Below, one piece after another: positions 1 through 5,754 of a stretch of DNA of 6,539 nt. Under the pieces are notes generated by a model. That model did not search any database. It was given only the letters and a program-made list of their open reading frames with translations, and was not told the DNA's origin. Location of the stretch: the NCBI GenBank assembly GCA_937926065.1, contig CALANM010000224.1, positions 1-6,539 of the forward strand, in the 5' to 3' direction. The stretch is from an uncultured Microbacterium sp. GTDB taxonomy: Bacteria; Actinomycetota; Actinomycetes; Actinomycetales; Microbacteriaceae. Position numbers and translations under genes: made by a program. Numbering within the stretch: position 1 is the stretch's first letter; every line of letters begins with the position of its first letter.

Positions 1-81
1 GGGAGCCGCGGGCGCGCAGGCAGCCAGCGCCGTCAGGCAGAGTGCGAGCGAGGGCACCGCAGGCCACCGGCGCGCGCGCAT
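1..81 (-). CDS. Lipoprotein, N-terminal fragment (runs off left edge)
   Basis: Only the first 27 codons are in the window. The ATG is at 81-79 and translates to a classic lipoprotein signal peptide. It has a basic n-region with three arginines (MRARRW), a hydrophobic stretch at about residues 8-21, and a lipobox LAAC ending at Cys22, followed by an Ala/Pro-rich linker (APAAP). The protein should be exported, cleaved before Cys22 and lipid-anchored on the outside of the membrane. A purine-rich GAGGGG at 97-92 lies 10 nt before the ATG and supports this start. The gene begins 45 nt after the racemase stop on the same strand, so it is probably the last visible gene of that operon. The mature domain is outside the window. 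A substrate-binding protein or a secreted hydrolase are the usual possibilities, but nothing here decides between them. Confidence 0.75.
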   Translation of the reverse strand, partial: MRARRWPAVPSLALCLTALAACAPAAP

Positions 82-91
82 CCGATCACTG

Positions 92-97
92 CCCCTC
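92..97 (-). promoter_or_regulatory. Shine-Dalgarno site of the lipoprotein gene
   Basis: Read on the minus strand this is GAGGGG, 10 nt before the ATG at 81. It supports the start of a gene of which only 81 bases are visible. Confidence 0.5.
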
Positions 98-126
98 GCG
101 GGCTCCGCGGCATCGCACCGCGCACG

Positions 127-1254
127 TCACAGCTCGGCCCTCTCGACCGTGAACTCGTCGAGCGCCGCGGCATCGATCTCGACGCCGAGCCCCGGCCCCG
201 TCGGAACGCGCACGAATCCGTCGTCGAGCACGATGGGCTCGGTGACGATGTCGCGCTCGTAGAACCTGTCCGAGGCGGACACGTCTCCCGGGAGCGTGAA
301 TCCCGGCAGGGCGGCGAGCGCGGCGTTGGCGGCGCGACCGATGCCGGTCTCGAGCATCCCGCCGCACCACACGGGAATGTCGGCCGCGCGGGCGAGGTCG
401 TGGATGCGCACCGCCTCGAGGAAGCCGCCCACACGCCCCGCCTTGATGTTGATGACGGATGCCGCCTTCAGCGCGATCGCGTCGCGAGCGGCCTTGGCCG
501 ACACGATCGACTCGTCCAGGCACACGGGGGTGCGAAGGCGCCGTGCGAGCGTCGCGTGGTCGACGATGTCGTCTTCCTGCAGGGGCTGCTCGATCAGCAG
601 GAGGGAGAGCCGGTCGAGCTCGGCGAGGAGGTCGGCGTCGGCGAGGGTGTACGCCGAGTTGGCGTCGACCTGGAGCGGGATGTCGGGGAACGCGTCGCGC
701 ACGGCGGCCGTGTCGTCGATGTCGCGGCCGGGCTTGATCTTGATCTTGATGCGCCTGTAGCCCTCGTCGAGGTAGCCGGCGACGGCATCGACGAGCGCGG
801 CGGGGTCGCGCTGGATGCCGACCGAGACGCCGCTCGGGATCCGGTCGACGCCGGCACCGAGGTGCGCGGCAAGAGAACGGCCCGCTGCGCGCAGGGACGC
901 ATCGAGCACCGCCAGCTCGAGCCCCGCCTTGACCATGCGATGCCCGACGAATCCCTCGAGCACCTCGGACACCTCGTGCGGGGCGACGCTGCGACGTTCG
1001 AGGAGCGCCGGCGCGAGGAAGCGCTGTGCGACGTCCCACGCGCCGTGCGTGTACTCCGACGAATAGAGCGGCGCGTGCTGCGTGACGATCTCGCCCCAGC
1101 CGTCGCCCTCGCCCGTCCGCGCCCGCACGATGATGACTTCGCGCACCGTCTCGGTGCCGAACGACGTCGTGAACGGCGAGACCAGCGGGATGTGCAGCAC
1201 ACGCAGCTCGAATCCCTCGAGCGCGACGACGGGCGCGGGGAGATCGATCGGCAT
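127..1254 (-). CDS. Enolase-superfamily N-succinylamino acid racemase / o-succinylbenzoate synthase type
   Basis: This 375-aa enzyme carries the full catalytic set of the MenC/NSAR group. The KxK pair is K170/K172 in IKIKIKPG. The metal ligands are D197 (VDANSAY), E222 (IEQPL) and D247 (CLDES), and the second catalytic lysine is K271 in NIKAGRVGG. The C-terminal PVWCGGMLE and PGLGV stretches are also typical. These ligands fall at a constant +8 offset from those of the Amycolatopsis racemase, as far as I recall its numbering. The family either dehydrates SHCHC to o-succinylbenzoate (menaquinone pathway) or racemizes N-acylamino acids. Actinobacterial MenC proper is shorter and sits in men clusters, and no other men gene is visible, so racemase activity is more likely. 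ATG 1254 is preferred over an in-frame GTG at 1320, which would overlap the small ORF upstream. No Shine-Dalgarno precedes ATG 1254. Translation probably depends on the small ORF that ends 4 nt upstream. The substrate is not decided by sequence. Confidence 0.88.
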   Translation of the reverse strand: MPIDLPAPVVALEGFELRVLHIPLVSPFTTSFGTETVREVIIVRARTGEGDGWGEIVTQHAPLYSSEYTHGAWDVAQRFLAPALLERRSVAPHEVSEVLEGFVGHRMVKAGLELAVLDASLRAAGRSLAAHLGAGVDRIPSGVSVGIQRDPAALVDAVAGYLDEGYRRIKIKIKPGRDIDDTAAVRDAFPDIPLQVDANSAYTLADADLLAELDRLSLLLIEQPLQEDDIVDHATLARRLRTPVCLDESIVSAKAARDAIALKAASVINIKAGRVGGFLEAVRIHDLARAADIPVWCGGMLETGIGRAANAALAALPGFTLPGDVSASDRFYERDIVTEPIVLDDGFVRVPTGPGLGVEIDAAALDEFTVERAEL

Positions 1255-1258
1255 GCGG

Positions 1259-1369
1259 TCAGCGTAGTCCGCGCAGCAGCGCGAGGTCCCGCTGCGGCAC
1301 GAACGTCGAGCGCCAGGCACGCGGATGCCGGCGCAGCATGCGCGCGATCACGTTCCTCACGGTGTTCAT
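1259..1369 (-). CDS. Small Arg-rich ORF (36 aa), translationally coupled to the racemase gene
   Basis: An ATG at 1369-1367 opens a 36-codon frame ending in TGA at 1261-1259, only 4 nt before the racemase ATG. It is preceded by the strongest ribosome binding site of this operon (AGGGGGGA, about 5 nt from the ATG), while the racemase itself has none. The peptide starts MNTVRNVIARMLRRHPRAW. It has nine arginines and a single acidic residue (D28), so it is very basic, with no signal peptide or clear membrane helix. It may be a genuine small protein, perhaps one that binds nucleic acid or a partner protein, or it may simply deliver ribosomes to the racemase by termination-reinitiation. I do not recognise a family. 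The good start site and tight spacing are directly visible; the function is unknown. Confidence 0.55.
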   Translation of the reverse strand: MNTVRNVIARMLRRHPRAWRSTFVPQRDLALLRGLR

Positions 1370-1373
1370 GTCG

Positions 1374-1381
1374 TCCCCCCT
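1374..1381 (-). promoter_or_regulatory. Ribosome binding site of the 36-aa small ORF
   Basis: Read on the minus strand this is AGGGGGGA. The G run ends 5 nt before ATG 1369. It is the only good Shine-Dalgarno site between the hypothetical gene and the racemase, and it argues that the small ORF is translated. Confidence 0.55.
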
Positions 1382-1428
1382 GCTTCCAGGAGTCACGACA
1401 CGCCCGTTCTGATAACGCGGATCCGCCC

Positions 1429-1833
1429 TCAGACCGCCGCGAAGACGAAGGGGTCGGGGTCATCGGGCCGCCGCGGGCGCAGTTGTGCAGGCACCGGCCA
1501 CGGCAGCTCCCACCGCCGTCCGGGCGCGTCGACCGCCCCGAAGTCCTCGCGTTTGACGACGATCCGCTCCGGCGTCACCTCGACGAACCGCACCTGCGTG
1601 GGCACGCCGTCGGCTTCGGCGTCGTCGAGCATCCACGGTTCCGCCAGGTACGCGAGCCCGATCTCGTCGAGCGCCCTCTCGGCATCCAGCCATTCCATGC
1701 CGCCCGCGGGCTCACGCCCGAGGAGGTCGACAGCCACCCACAGCACGTCTGCGCCCGGTCGACCTGCGGGCCTGATCCATCCCAGGAGCTCGCCGTCGTC
1801 ACGGCGGTGGGGCGTCCAGTCGGCGGGGATCAC
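1429..1833 (-). CDS. Hypothetical protein, 134 aa, coupled to the cyclase
   Basis: The protein starts at GTG 1833 (MIPADWTPHR) and its start overlaps the cyclase TGA in a GTGA arrangement, so the two are translationally coupled. A GGAG at 1842-1839 lies 5 nt before the GTG. The protein is soluble and acidic in the middle, rich in Trp, Asp and Pro. It has short patterned stretches such as GWIRP (19-22), VAVDLLGRE (33-41), AERALDEIGLAYLAEPW (51-67) and PERIVVKREDFG (88-99), which suggest a small alpha/beta fold. There is no signal peptide, transmembrane helix or metal motif. The style resembles conserved hypothetical proteins of Microbacteriaceae, but I cannot name a domain. Its position between a hydrolase and a racemase suggests an accessory role or simple operon hitch-hiking. 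Confidence 0.85.
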   Translation of the reverse strand: MIPADWTPHRRDDGELLGWIRPAGRPGADVLWVAVDLLGREPAGGMEWLDAERALDEIGLAYLAEPWMLDDAEADGVPTQVRFVEVTPERIVVKREDFGAVDAPGRRWELPWPVPAQLRPRRPDDPDPFVFAAV

Positions 1834-2510
1834 GGAAGCTCCGCGAACGCCCGCACGGGGAAGGTGCCGAAGCCCTCGACCGCGGGAGGGGCGGCCGTGA
1901 ACCGGGCGCCCGAGTCGGGGAGCTCGCCGAGGCGCGTCAGGTGCTCGACGACGTGAACGCCCGCGTCGAGGAGGAGCGAGTGCGCCGGACGCTCACCGCC
2001 GCTCTCGGTGTCGTCGATGTTGAGGGAGTCGATTCCCACGAGCACGACGCCAGCGTCGATGAGCAACTGCGCGCCTTCGCCCGTCAGGAACGGCGCACCC
2101 GACCCGTATGCCTCCGTGCCGAAGTGGCGATCCCACCCTGTGCGGAGCAGCACAGCAGCGCCGCGCAGCTCGCGCCCCGCGAGAGCGTCGGGACGGATGC
2201 CACGGTGTTCGGCATCCCACGCGTCCTCGAGGTGGAACACCTCGGCGCGCAGGCCGACGAGGGTCGCGAGGTCGAGACCAGCGAGGTCGGCGCCGTCGGC
2301 GTACCGGTGATACGGCGAGTCGAGGTAGGTGCCGGTGTTGCCGATCATCGTGATGACGTCCATCGCGAACTCGGTGCCCGGTGCATAACGAGCGCGGGAG
2401 TCCTCACGCGTGAGGTGCGGCGTGATCGTCGGCACCGGCAGGCCCGGATAGGTCACGAGGCCGGCCCGGATGACGTGGCTGAGGTCGATGACGCGGCGGT
2501 GTGCGGTCAT
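1830..2510 (-). CDS. Cyclase family protein (kynurenine formamidase-like metal-dependent hydrolase)
   Basis: This 226-aa protein fits the cyclase family (PF04199), whose members include bacterial kynurenine formamidase KynB. Visible hallmarks are the N-terminal IDLSHVIRAGLVTYPG (8-23), the core NTGTYLDSPYHRYADG (58-73), GIDSLNID (159-166), ERPAHSLLL (173-181) and VVEHL (187-191). The normal core is HxGTHxDxPxH. Here the first His is Asn58 and the second is Tyr62, while Asp64 and His68 remain, as do His178 and Glu189 near the C-terminus. The metal site is therefore altered. The sequence resembles a recurrent NTGTYxD subfamily rather than a decayed gene, since the rest is intact and of normal length. 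The family hydrolyses amides or related bonds, and the substrate here is unknown. It is the first gene of the minus-strand operon. ATG 2510 has no Shine-Dalgarno but has a TAnnnT box 6 nt upstream, suggesting a leaderless mRNA. Confidence 0.9.
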   Translation of the reverse strand: MTAHRRVIDLSHVIRAGLVTYPGLPVPTITPHLTREDSRARYAPGTEFAMDVITMIGNTGTYLDSPYHRYADGADLAGLDLATLVGLRAEVFHLEDAWDAEHRGIRPDALAGRELRGAAVLLRTGWDRHFGTEAYGSGAPFLTGEGAQLLIDAGVVLVGIDSLNIDDTESGGERPAHSLLLDAGVHVVEHLTRLGELPDSGARFTAAPPAVEGFGTFPVRAFAELP

Positions 2511-2516
2511 GACGTC

Positions 2517-2522
2517 AGGGTA
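2517..2522 (-). promoter_or_regulatory. Leaderless-type -10 box of the cyclase operon
   Basis: The minus strand reads TACCCT, then 6 nt (gacgtc), then the ATG at 2510. A TAnnnT box with the A of ATG 7 nt downstream places transcription initiation at or next to the start codon. No Shine-Dalgarno and no clear -35 are visible. Confidence 0.4.
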
Positions 2523-2643
2523 GGGCCGCGGCGAGCGCGCCGCCTCGGCCGCAGGCGGACTTGGCAGGATTCCGTCGCATTCTGCGCGCCCGGGCGGGCG
2601 TCGCGCTGCCCGAGATCACACTGACTCGCAGCGCCAGTGAATA

Positions 2644-2683
2644 GTGCTTGGAAAATTGCATCTAGGTGTAATATTCAAAGAAC
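2644..2683. promoter_or_regulatory. 40-bp imperfect palindrome over the AbiEi promoter (candidate operator)
   Basis: The arms 2644-2663 and 2664-2683 are inverted repeats centred on CTAG (2662-2665), with 15 of 20 positions paired. The mismatches are at left-arm positions 2646, 2650, 2654, 2658 and 2661. The palindrome covers the whole predicted promoter and ends about 6 nt before the Shine-Dalgarno. AbiEi antitoxins are known to repress their own promoters by binding inverted repeats, so this is a candidate autoregulatory operator. Confidence 0.5.
2648..2674 (+). promoter_or_regulatory. Promoter of the AbiEi-like gene
   Basis: An AT-rich island in otherwise GC-rich DNA has a -35-like TTGGAA at 2648-2653 and a -10-like TAATAT at 2669-2674, separated by 15 bp, slightly short. 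Transcription would start near 2681 and give a leader of about 20 nt carrying the Shine-Dalgarno site. Confidence 0.45.
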
Positions 2684-2688
2684 AAGTG

Positions 2689-2695
2689 AGGGAGG
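2689..2695 (+). promoter_or_regulatory. Strong Shine-Dalgarno site fixing the AbiEi start
   Basis: AGGGAGG lies 7 nt before ATG 2703. It selects this start over an in-frame GTG at 2637, which lies upstream of and inside the promoter region. Confidence 0.75.
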
Positions 2696-2702
2696 TGTGG
2701 CC

Positions 2703-3443
2703 ATGCGCGCTGTTGACGCTCTGGAAGCTCTCGAACTGCTGGGTTCGACGCAGCGTGGTCTGGTGACGACCGCTCAGGCCCGCGAGGCGGGTCTGTCGGG
2801 AGTGGACCTGACGCGCCTTGCCAAATCCGGGAAGCTCCTCCGTGTCCGCCACGGAGTGTATGCACTGCCCTCGGCGGGAGTGGACCGGCTGCAGGACCTG
2901 CGTGCCGCGTGGCTGGCGGCCTCGGCCAACGGCGAAGTCGTCGTCTCCGGCGCCTCGGCGGCCGCCCTGCATGGTCTAGGTGACCTCGTTCCCGCGGCCC
3001 ACGAGTTCACCGCTCCGGTGCGTCGCCAGAGCACACTGCCGGACGTTCGATTTCGCCGATCAAAGCTGAGCGATCACGACGTGACCGTGGTCGACGGGCT
3101 TCCGGTGACTACGGTCGTGCGCACGGCGACTGACCTCGCTGCGTCGTCGCTGGATTCCGGTCACCTCGCCGGCGTTCTCTCTGCTGCGGTCGAGGACCCG
3201 GGTGTCGATGTCGAGGAACTCGCGCAGGCGCTGTCCCCGCATGCAGTGCGCTACGGGTTCAGTACGGGACGAGCGCTTCTCGCGGAGGTGGCGACCGGAT
3301 ACCTGACAGCAGCGCTCCGCAGCGCGGTGCGGACCGCTGTCACGCGCTCGCCGCGGTTCCGGAGGCAGGCGCTAGAGCTTCTCAAAGAACCCGACGGCGC
3401 GGAAACGCTACTGTCTCTCCTCGAGGAGCGTCTCGCGTCGTAG
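2703..3443 (+). CDS. AbiEi-family antitoxin-domain protein (orphan type IV TA-like regulator)
   Basis: This 246-aa protein has the N-terminal winged-helix domain of AbiEi-like proteins at about residues 10-56. It includes GLVTTAQAREAGLS (19-32, recognition-type helices), LAKSGKLLRVRHGVYALP (39-56) and the characteristic RxGVYAL wing. A middle domain follows (about 60-150), with VSGASAAALHGLG (81-93) and LPVTTVVRTATDLA (133-146), then a variable helical C-terminus ending in basic and Glu-rich helices (215-246). In AbiE systems AbiEi is the antitoxin and transcriptional repressor, and AbiEii is the nucleotidyltransferase toxin. Here there is only 85 nt before a convergent gene and no AbiEii nearby, so it is a solitary member, as is common in actinobacteria. 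Such solitary proteins may act as plain regulators. A promoter, an operator-like palindrome and a strong Shine-Dalgarno precede it. Its AT-rich upstream region and opposite orientation to flanking minus-strand genes hint at acquisition. Confidence 0.82.
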   Translation: MRAVDALEALELLGSTQRGLVTTAQAREAGLSGVDLTRLAKSGKLLRVRHGVYALPSAGVDRLQDLRAAWLAASANGEVVVSGASAAALHGLGDLVPAAHEFTAPVRRQSTLPDVRFRRSKLSDHDVTVVDGLPVTTVVRTATDLAASSLDSGHLAGVLSAAVEDPGVDVEELAQALSPHAVRYGFSTGRALLAEVATGYLTAALRSAVRTAVTRSPRFRRQALELLKEPDGAETLLSLLEERLAS

Positions 3444-3528
3444 CGGGGCTTCAACGTCGGACGGGGAACTATGGACGTGGCGTGCGCGTTGTTCCCACCG
3501 CCGGCGTTCAGGGGGACTGCGCGAGCCG

Positions 3529-4233
3529 TCATGCTCGCCCGAAGAGGTAGCCCCTGTCGTTGTCGAAGCCGACGACGACCAATCCGTCTTCGAGGAGGCC
3601 GAGGAAGGCGTCTCTCACGCGGTACCGCCATTCGAGCGCCTCGCTGGGGTCATCCCTCCGAAGCGCGGCGATGTCGCTCGGTATGGCGACCGACGTGACG
3701 ACGTCCTCCTCCCGCGGTGCTGACGCGGGCGCAGCGAGAGCCCAGGACACGAAGAGGCGGTCAGATTCATCACCGCGATTGACGCCGTCGTCCATTGACC
3801 CGTACTGGTCCACCAGGTACTCCGTGACACGAGCCCCGAGCACGGTCAGATTGAAGTGCGCGTTGCGGGCGATGAGCGGATCGAACGTCCAAGTGATGTG
3901 TCCGATCCCACGGGAGAACGCCCACTCCCGTTGGTGCTGCTTGAGCATGCGACCGACGCCCCGCCCTTGGTATTCGGAGAGCACGCCGGCCACGTGGGAG
4001 TGCATCGAGCGGGACTCGGGCGGCCCGAAGAACGCGACGACGGCCCCGACCATCTCCGCTCCGTCGAAGATGCCGACGACGTAGTTGCCGGAGTGAGCCA
4101 GGGCCCGGATCACGTTGGCGGGGAGGGCAGACGATGGGCCCGGCCAGATCCTGTCGAGAAGCTCGGCCGCCTGGTGGGCTTGCTCCACGGTCTCGATCTC
4201 ACGGATCTCGAAGGCCTCCATGTGCTCCGTCAT
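3529..4233 (-). CDS. GNAT family N-acetyltransferase (COG3375-like)
   Basis: This 234-aa protein has GNAT features. An N-terminal strand/helix region (6-50) precedes YVVGIFDGAEMVGAVVAFFG (51-70, beta2-beta3). It is followed by HSHVAGVLSEYQGRGVGRMLK (78-98), which holds the acyl-CoA pyrophosphate-binding loop QGRGVG at 89-94. The ITWTFDPLIARNAHFNLTVLGA stretch (113-134) and the GDESDRLFVSW segment (154-164) recall the COG3375 family. GNATs transfer an acyl group from acyl-CoA to an amine, and the substrate is not evident here. Some family neighbours of N-succinylamino acid racemases are N-succinyltransferases, which makes the racemase about 2.3 kb away relevant. ATG 4233 was chosen over an internal ATG at 4221. 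The Shine-Dalgarno is weak for both. The gene is divergent from the MFS gene, with 73 nt between starts, and convergent with the AbiEi gene. Confidence 0.85.
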   Translation of the reverse strand: MTEHMEAFEIREIETVEQAHQAAELLDRIWPGPSSALPANVIRALAHSGNYVVGIFDGAEMVGAVVAFFGPPESRSMHSHVAGVLSEYQGRGVGRMLKQHQREWAFSRGIGHITWTFDPLIARNAHFNLTVLGARVTEYLVDQYGSMDDGVNRGDESDRLFVSWALAAPASAPREEDVVTSVAIPSDIAALRRDDPSEALEWRYRVRDAFLGLLEDGLVVVGFDNDRGYLFGRA

Positions 4234-4248
4234 GGGCCCAGTTTCCCA

Positions 4249-4271
4249 CGGGCACTGTCTGGCGGTGCCCG
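4249..4271. promoter_or_regulatory. Inverted repeat in the divergent GNAT/MFS intergenic region
   Basis: CGGGCAC (4249-4255) and GTGCCCG (4265-4271) form perfect 7-bp inverted arms around a 9-nt spacer, about 36 nt before the MFS start and 16 nt before the GNAT start. The position suits a dyad operator controlling both genes. No local regulator gene is adjacent, so the binder is unknown. Confidence 0.35.
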
Positions 4272-4294
4272 ACCTCACCACTGCGACCGCCCGA

Positions 4295-4300
4295 TAGCCT
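4295..4300 (+). promoter_or_regulatory. Leaderless-type -10 box of the MFS gene
   Basis: TAGCCT is followed by 6 nt (gaagca) and then the ATG at 4307. This is the same spacing as for the cyclase and the peptide transporter. There is no convincing Shine-Dalgarno, which fits a leaderless transcript. Confidence 0.45.
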
Positions 4301-4306
4301 GAAGCA

Positions 4307-5740
4307 ATGCATCGCGATGAGGACGCCCGACGGCGCCTCACCCGCATACCCCCGCAAGGCGCCGTCGTCGCTGTCCTCGCGATCGCGGGCCTGTGCTCCT
4401 CGTTCATGTTCACGCTCGTCGTGCCGATCCAGGCGAGCCTGCCCGAGCTGCTGCACGCGAGTCGCGAAGACACCGCCTGGGTGGTCACCGTCACGCTGCT
4501 CGTCGCGGCGGTCATCACGCCCATCTCCGGGCGTCTCGGCGACATGTACGGCAAGCGCCGCGTCGTCCTCGCGCTGCTGGCGCTCCTCGTGGTCGGCTCG
4601 GTGATCGCCGCCACCTCGACCGGGATCATTCCGCTCATCGTCGGTCGCGGCCTGCAGGGGGCTGTGACCGGGGTCGTGCCGCTCGGCATCTCGATCCTCC
4701 GCGACATCCTCCACGAAGACCGCGTCGACGCGGCGATCGCGCTCATCAGCGCAACCCTCGGCGTCGGGGGCGCGCTCGGGATGCCGCTCAGCGCCCTCGT
4801 GACGCAGTACGCCGACTGGCACGGCCTGTTCTGGATGTCGGCCGGCCTTGGCGCCGTCGTGTTCGGGCTCGTGCTGTGGATCGTCCCCGTGAGCGTGCTG
4901 CGCACGGCGGGCCGATTCGACTACGTCGGCGCGGCCGGACTCGCGGCCGGACTCTCCGGCATCCTGCTCGCCATCTCGCGCGGAAATGAATGGGGCTGGC
5001 TGTCTGCCCCCGTGCTCGCCCTCGGCGTCGGCGGGATCGCGGTCCTCCTCGCGTGGGGCGCGTATGAGCTGAGGATCGCCGAGCCGCTGCTCGACCTCCG
5101 CGTCGCCGCGCGCCGGCCCGTGCTGCTGACCAACATCGCCTCGATCGCGATGGGGTTCTCGCTGTTCGCGTCGAACGTGTCGTACCCGCAGCTTCTCGAG
5201 CTGCCGGCACCGGCCGGCTTCGGCCTCTCCCTCCTGGGAGCGAGTCTGATCGTGATGCCCTCTGGGCTCGTGATGATGATCCTGTCGCCGTACTCCGGCC
5301 GCCTCGCCCGCACCGTCGGCCCACGCCGCCTGCTCGTGTTCGGCGCGATCGCCCTCATCGTCGCCTACGGATTCACGCTGCTGTTCTCCACGGAGGTCTG
5401 GCACCTGCTCGTGGCGAACATCCTCGTCGGCGTCGGCATCGGGTTCGGCTACGCGTCGATGCCGATGCTGATCATGCGGTCGGTGCCGCAGAGCGAGACA
5501 GGCGCATCGAACGGTCTCAACGCGCTGTTCCGCTCGCTGGGAACCAGCACGGCATCGGCCGTCATCGGCGCCGTCCTCGCCACGATGTCGACGACGCAGG
5601 CGGGCGTGCAGGTGCCGACGTCGGCCGCGTTCCAGCTCTCGTTCGTGCTCGGCGGCGGCGCCGCGGTCATCGCCCTCGTGGTGGCGATGTTCATCCCCGC
5701 CCGCCCCGCACGCGAGACCCATCCCGCGCTGCCGCACTGA
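4307..5740 (+). CDS. MFS transporter, DHA2-type (14 TM drug/metabolite:H+ antiporter)
   Basis: This 477-aa integral membrane protein has about 14 hydrophobic helices by eye. They lie at roughly 19-39, 57-75, 86-104, 106-128, 141-165, 174-196, 206-223, 231-250, 271-291, 303-325, 339-360, 365-390, 408-428 and 440-463. MFS motif A is GRLGDMYGKRR (75-85, Asp79) between helices 2 and 3, and a second motif A-like GRLARTVGPRR (331-341) lies before helix 11. The helix 4 R114-G-x-Q-G motif B is present. The helix 5 motif C region is GVGGALGMPLSALV (152-165), with Met-Pro in place of the usual Gly-Pro. This points to proton-coupled export of small hydrophobic or cationic compounds, with the substrate unknown. 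Length and topology are normal for DHA2 exporters. The gene is divergent from the GNAT gene and has its own leaderless-type promoter. A short hydrophilic N-terminus (1-17) precedes helix 1. Confidence 0.9.
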   Translation: MHRDEDARRRLTRIPPQGAVVAVLAIAGLCSSFMFTLVVPIQASLPELLHASREDTAWVVTVTLLVAAVITPISGRLGDMYGKRRVVLALLALLVVGSVIAATSTGIIPLIVGRGLQGAVTGVVPLGISILRDILHEDRVDAAIALISATLGVGGALGMPLSALVTQYADWHGLFWMSAGLGAVVFGLVLWIVPVSVLRTAGRFDYVGAAGLAAGLSGILLAISRGNEWGWLSAPVLALGVGGIAVLLAWGAYELRIAEPLLDLRVAARRPVLLTNIASIAMGFSLFASNVSYPQLLELPAPAGFGLSLLGASLIVMPSGLVMMILSPYSGRLARTVGPRRLLVFGAIALIVAYGFTLLFSTEVWHLLVANILVGVGIGFGYASMPMLIMRSVPQSETGASNGLNALFRSLGTSTASAVIGAVLATMSTTQAGVQVPTSAAFQLSFVLGGGAAVIALVVAMFIPARPARETHPALPH

Positions 5741-5754
5741 CGGCGTCCGCATCC

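Noticed and set aside
86..1039. Long Arg-rich minus-strand frames overlapping the racemase
   Set aside because: These are alternate frames of the same DNA with low-complexity Arg/Ala products. The racemase frame has the catalytic motifs.
1255..1320. Extension of the racemase to the in-frame GTG at 1320
   Set aside because: There is no ribosome site before the GTG. The added residues (PGARRSCRSG...) do not look like the family, and the extension lies inside the small ORF.
1417..1426. Palindrome GCGGATCCGC just downstream of the hypothetical gene
   Set aside because: It has no loop and no T tract, so it cannot be a terminator, and it is too short to call an operator.
400..1956. A 518-codon plus-strand open frame across the racemase and hypothetical genes
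   Set aside because: It is opposite two well-supported minus-strand genes, has no recognisable domain, and its composition fits a shadow frame.
2587..2596. Palindrome CGCCCGGGCG in the 2511-2702 intergenic region
   Set aside because: A 10-bp GC-only palindrome is expected by chance in this composition, and it is not placed at a promoter element.
2561..2644. A 27-codon plus-strand frame from TTG 2561 to TAG 2642-2644, possible gene remnant
   Set aside because: It is short, has no ribosome site and no recognisable similarity, and is compatible with chance in GC-rich DNA.
2637..2702. Extension of the AbiEi protein to GTG 2637
   Set aside because: It would translate through the promoter, palindrome and Shine-Dalgarno. 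ATG 2703 has an ideal ribosome site.
3464..3496. Inverted repeat GGGAAC...GTTCCC between the convergent AbiEi and GNAT genes as a terminator
   Set aside because: The arms are only 6 bp with a 21-nt loop and there is no T run. No terminator can be supported in this 85-nt gap.
4199..5752. A 517-codon open frame on the minus strand across the MFS gene
   Set aside because: It is antisense to a clear membrane transporter. Its product is a hydrophilic Arg/Asp/Glu/His-rich mixture typical of a shadow frame in high-GC coding DNA.
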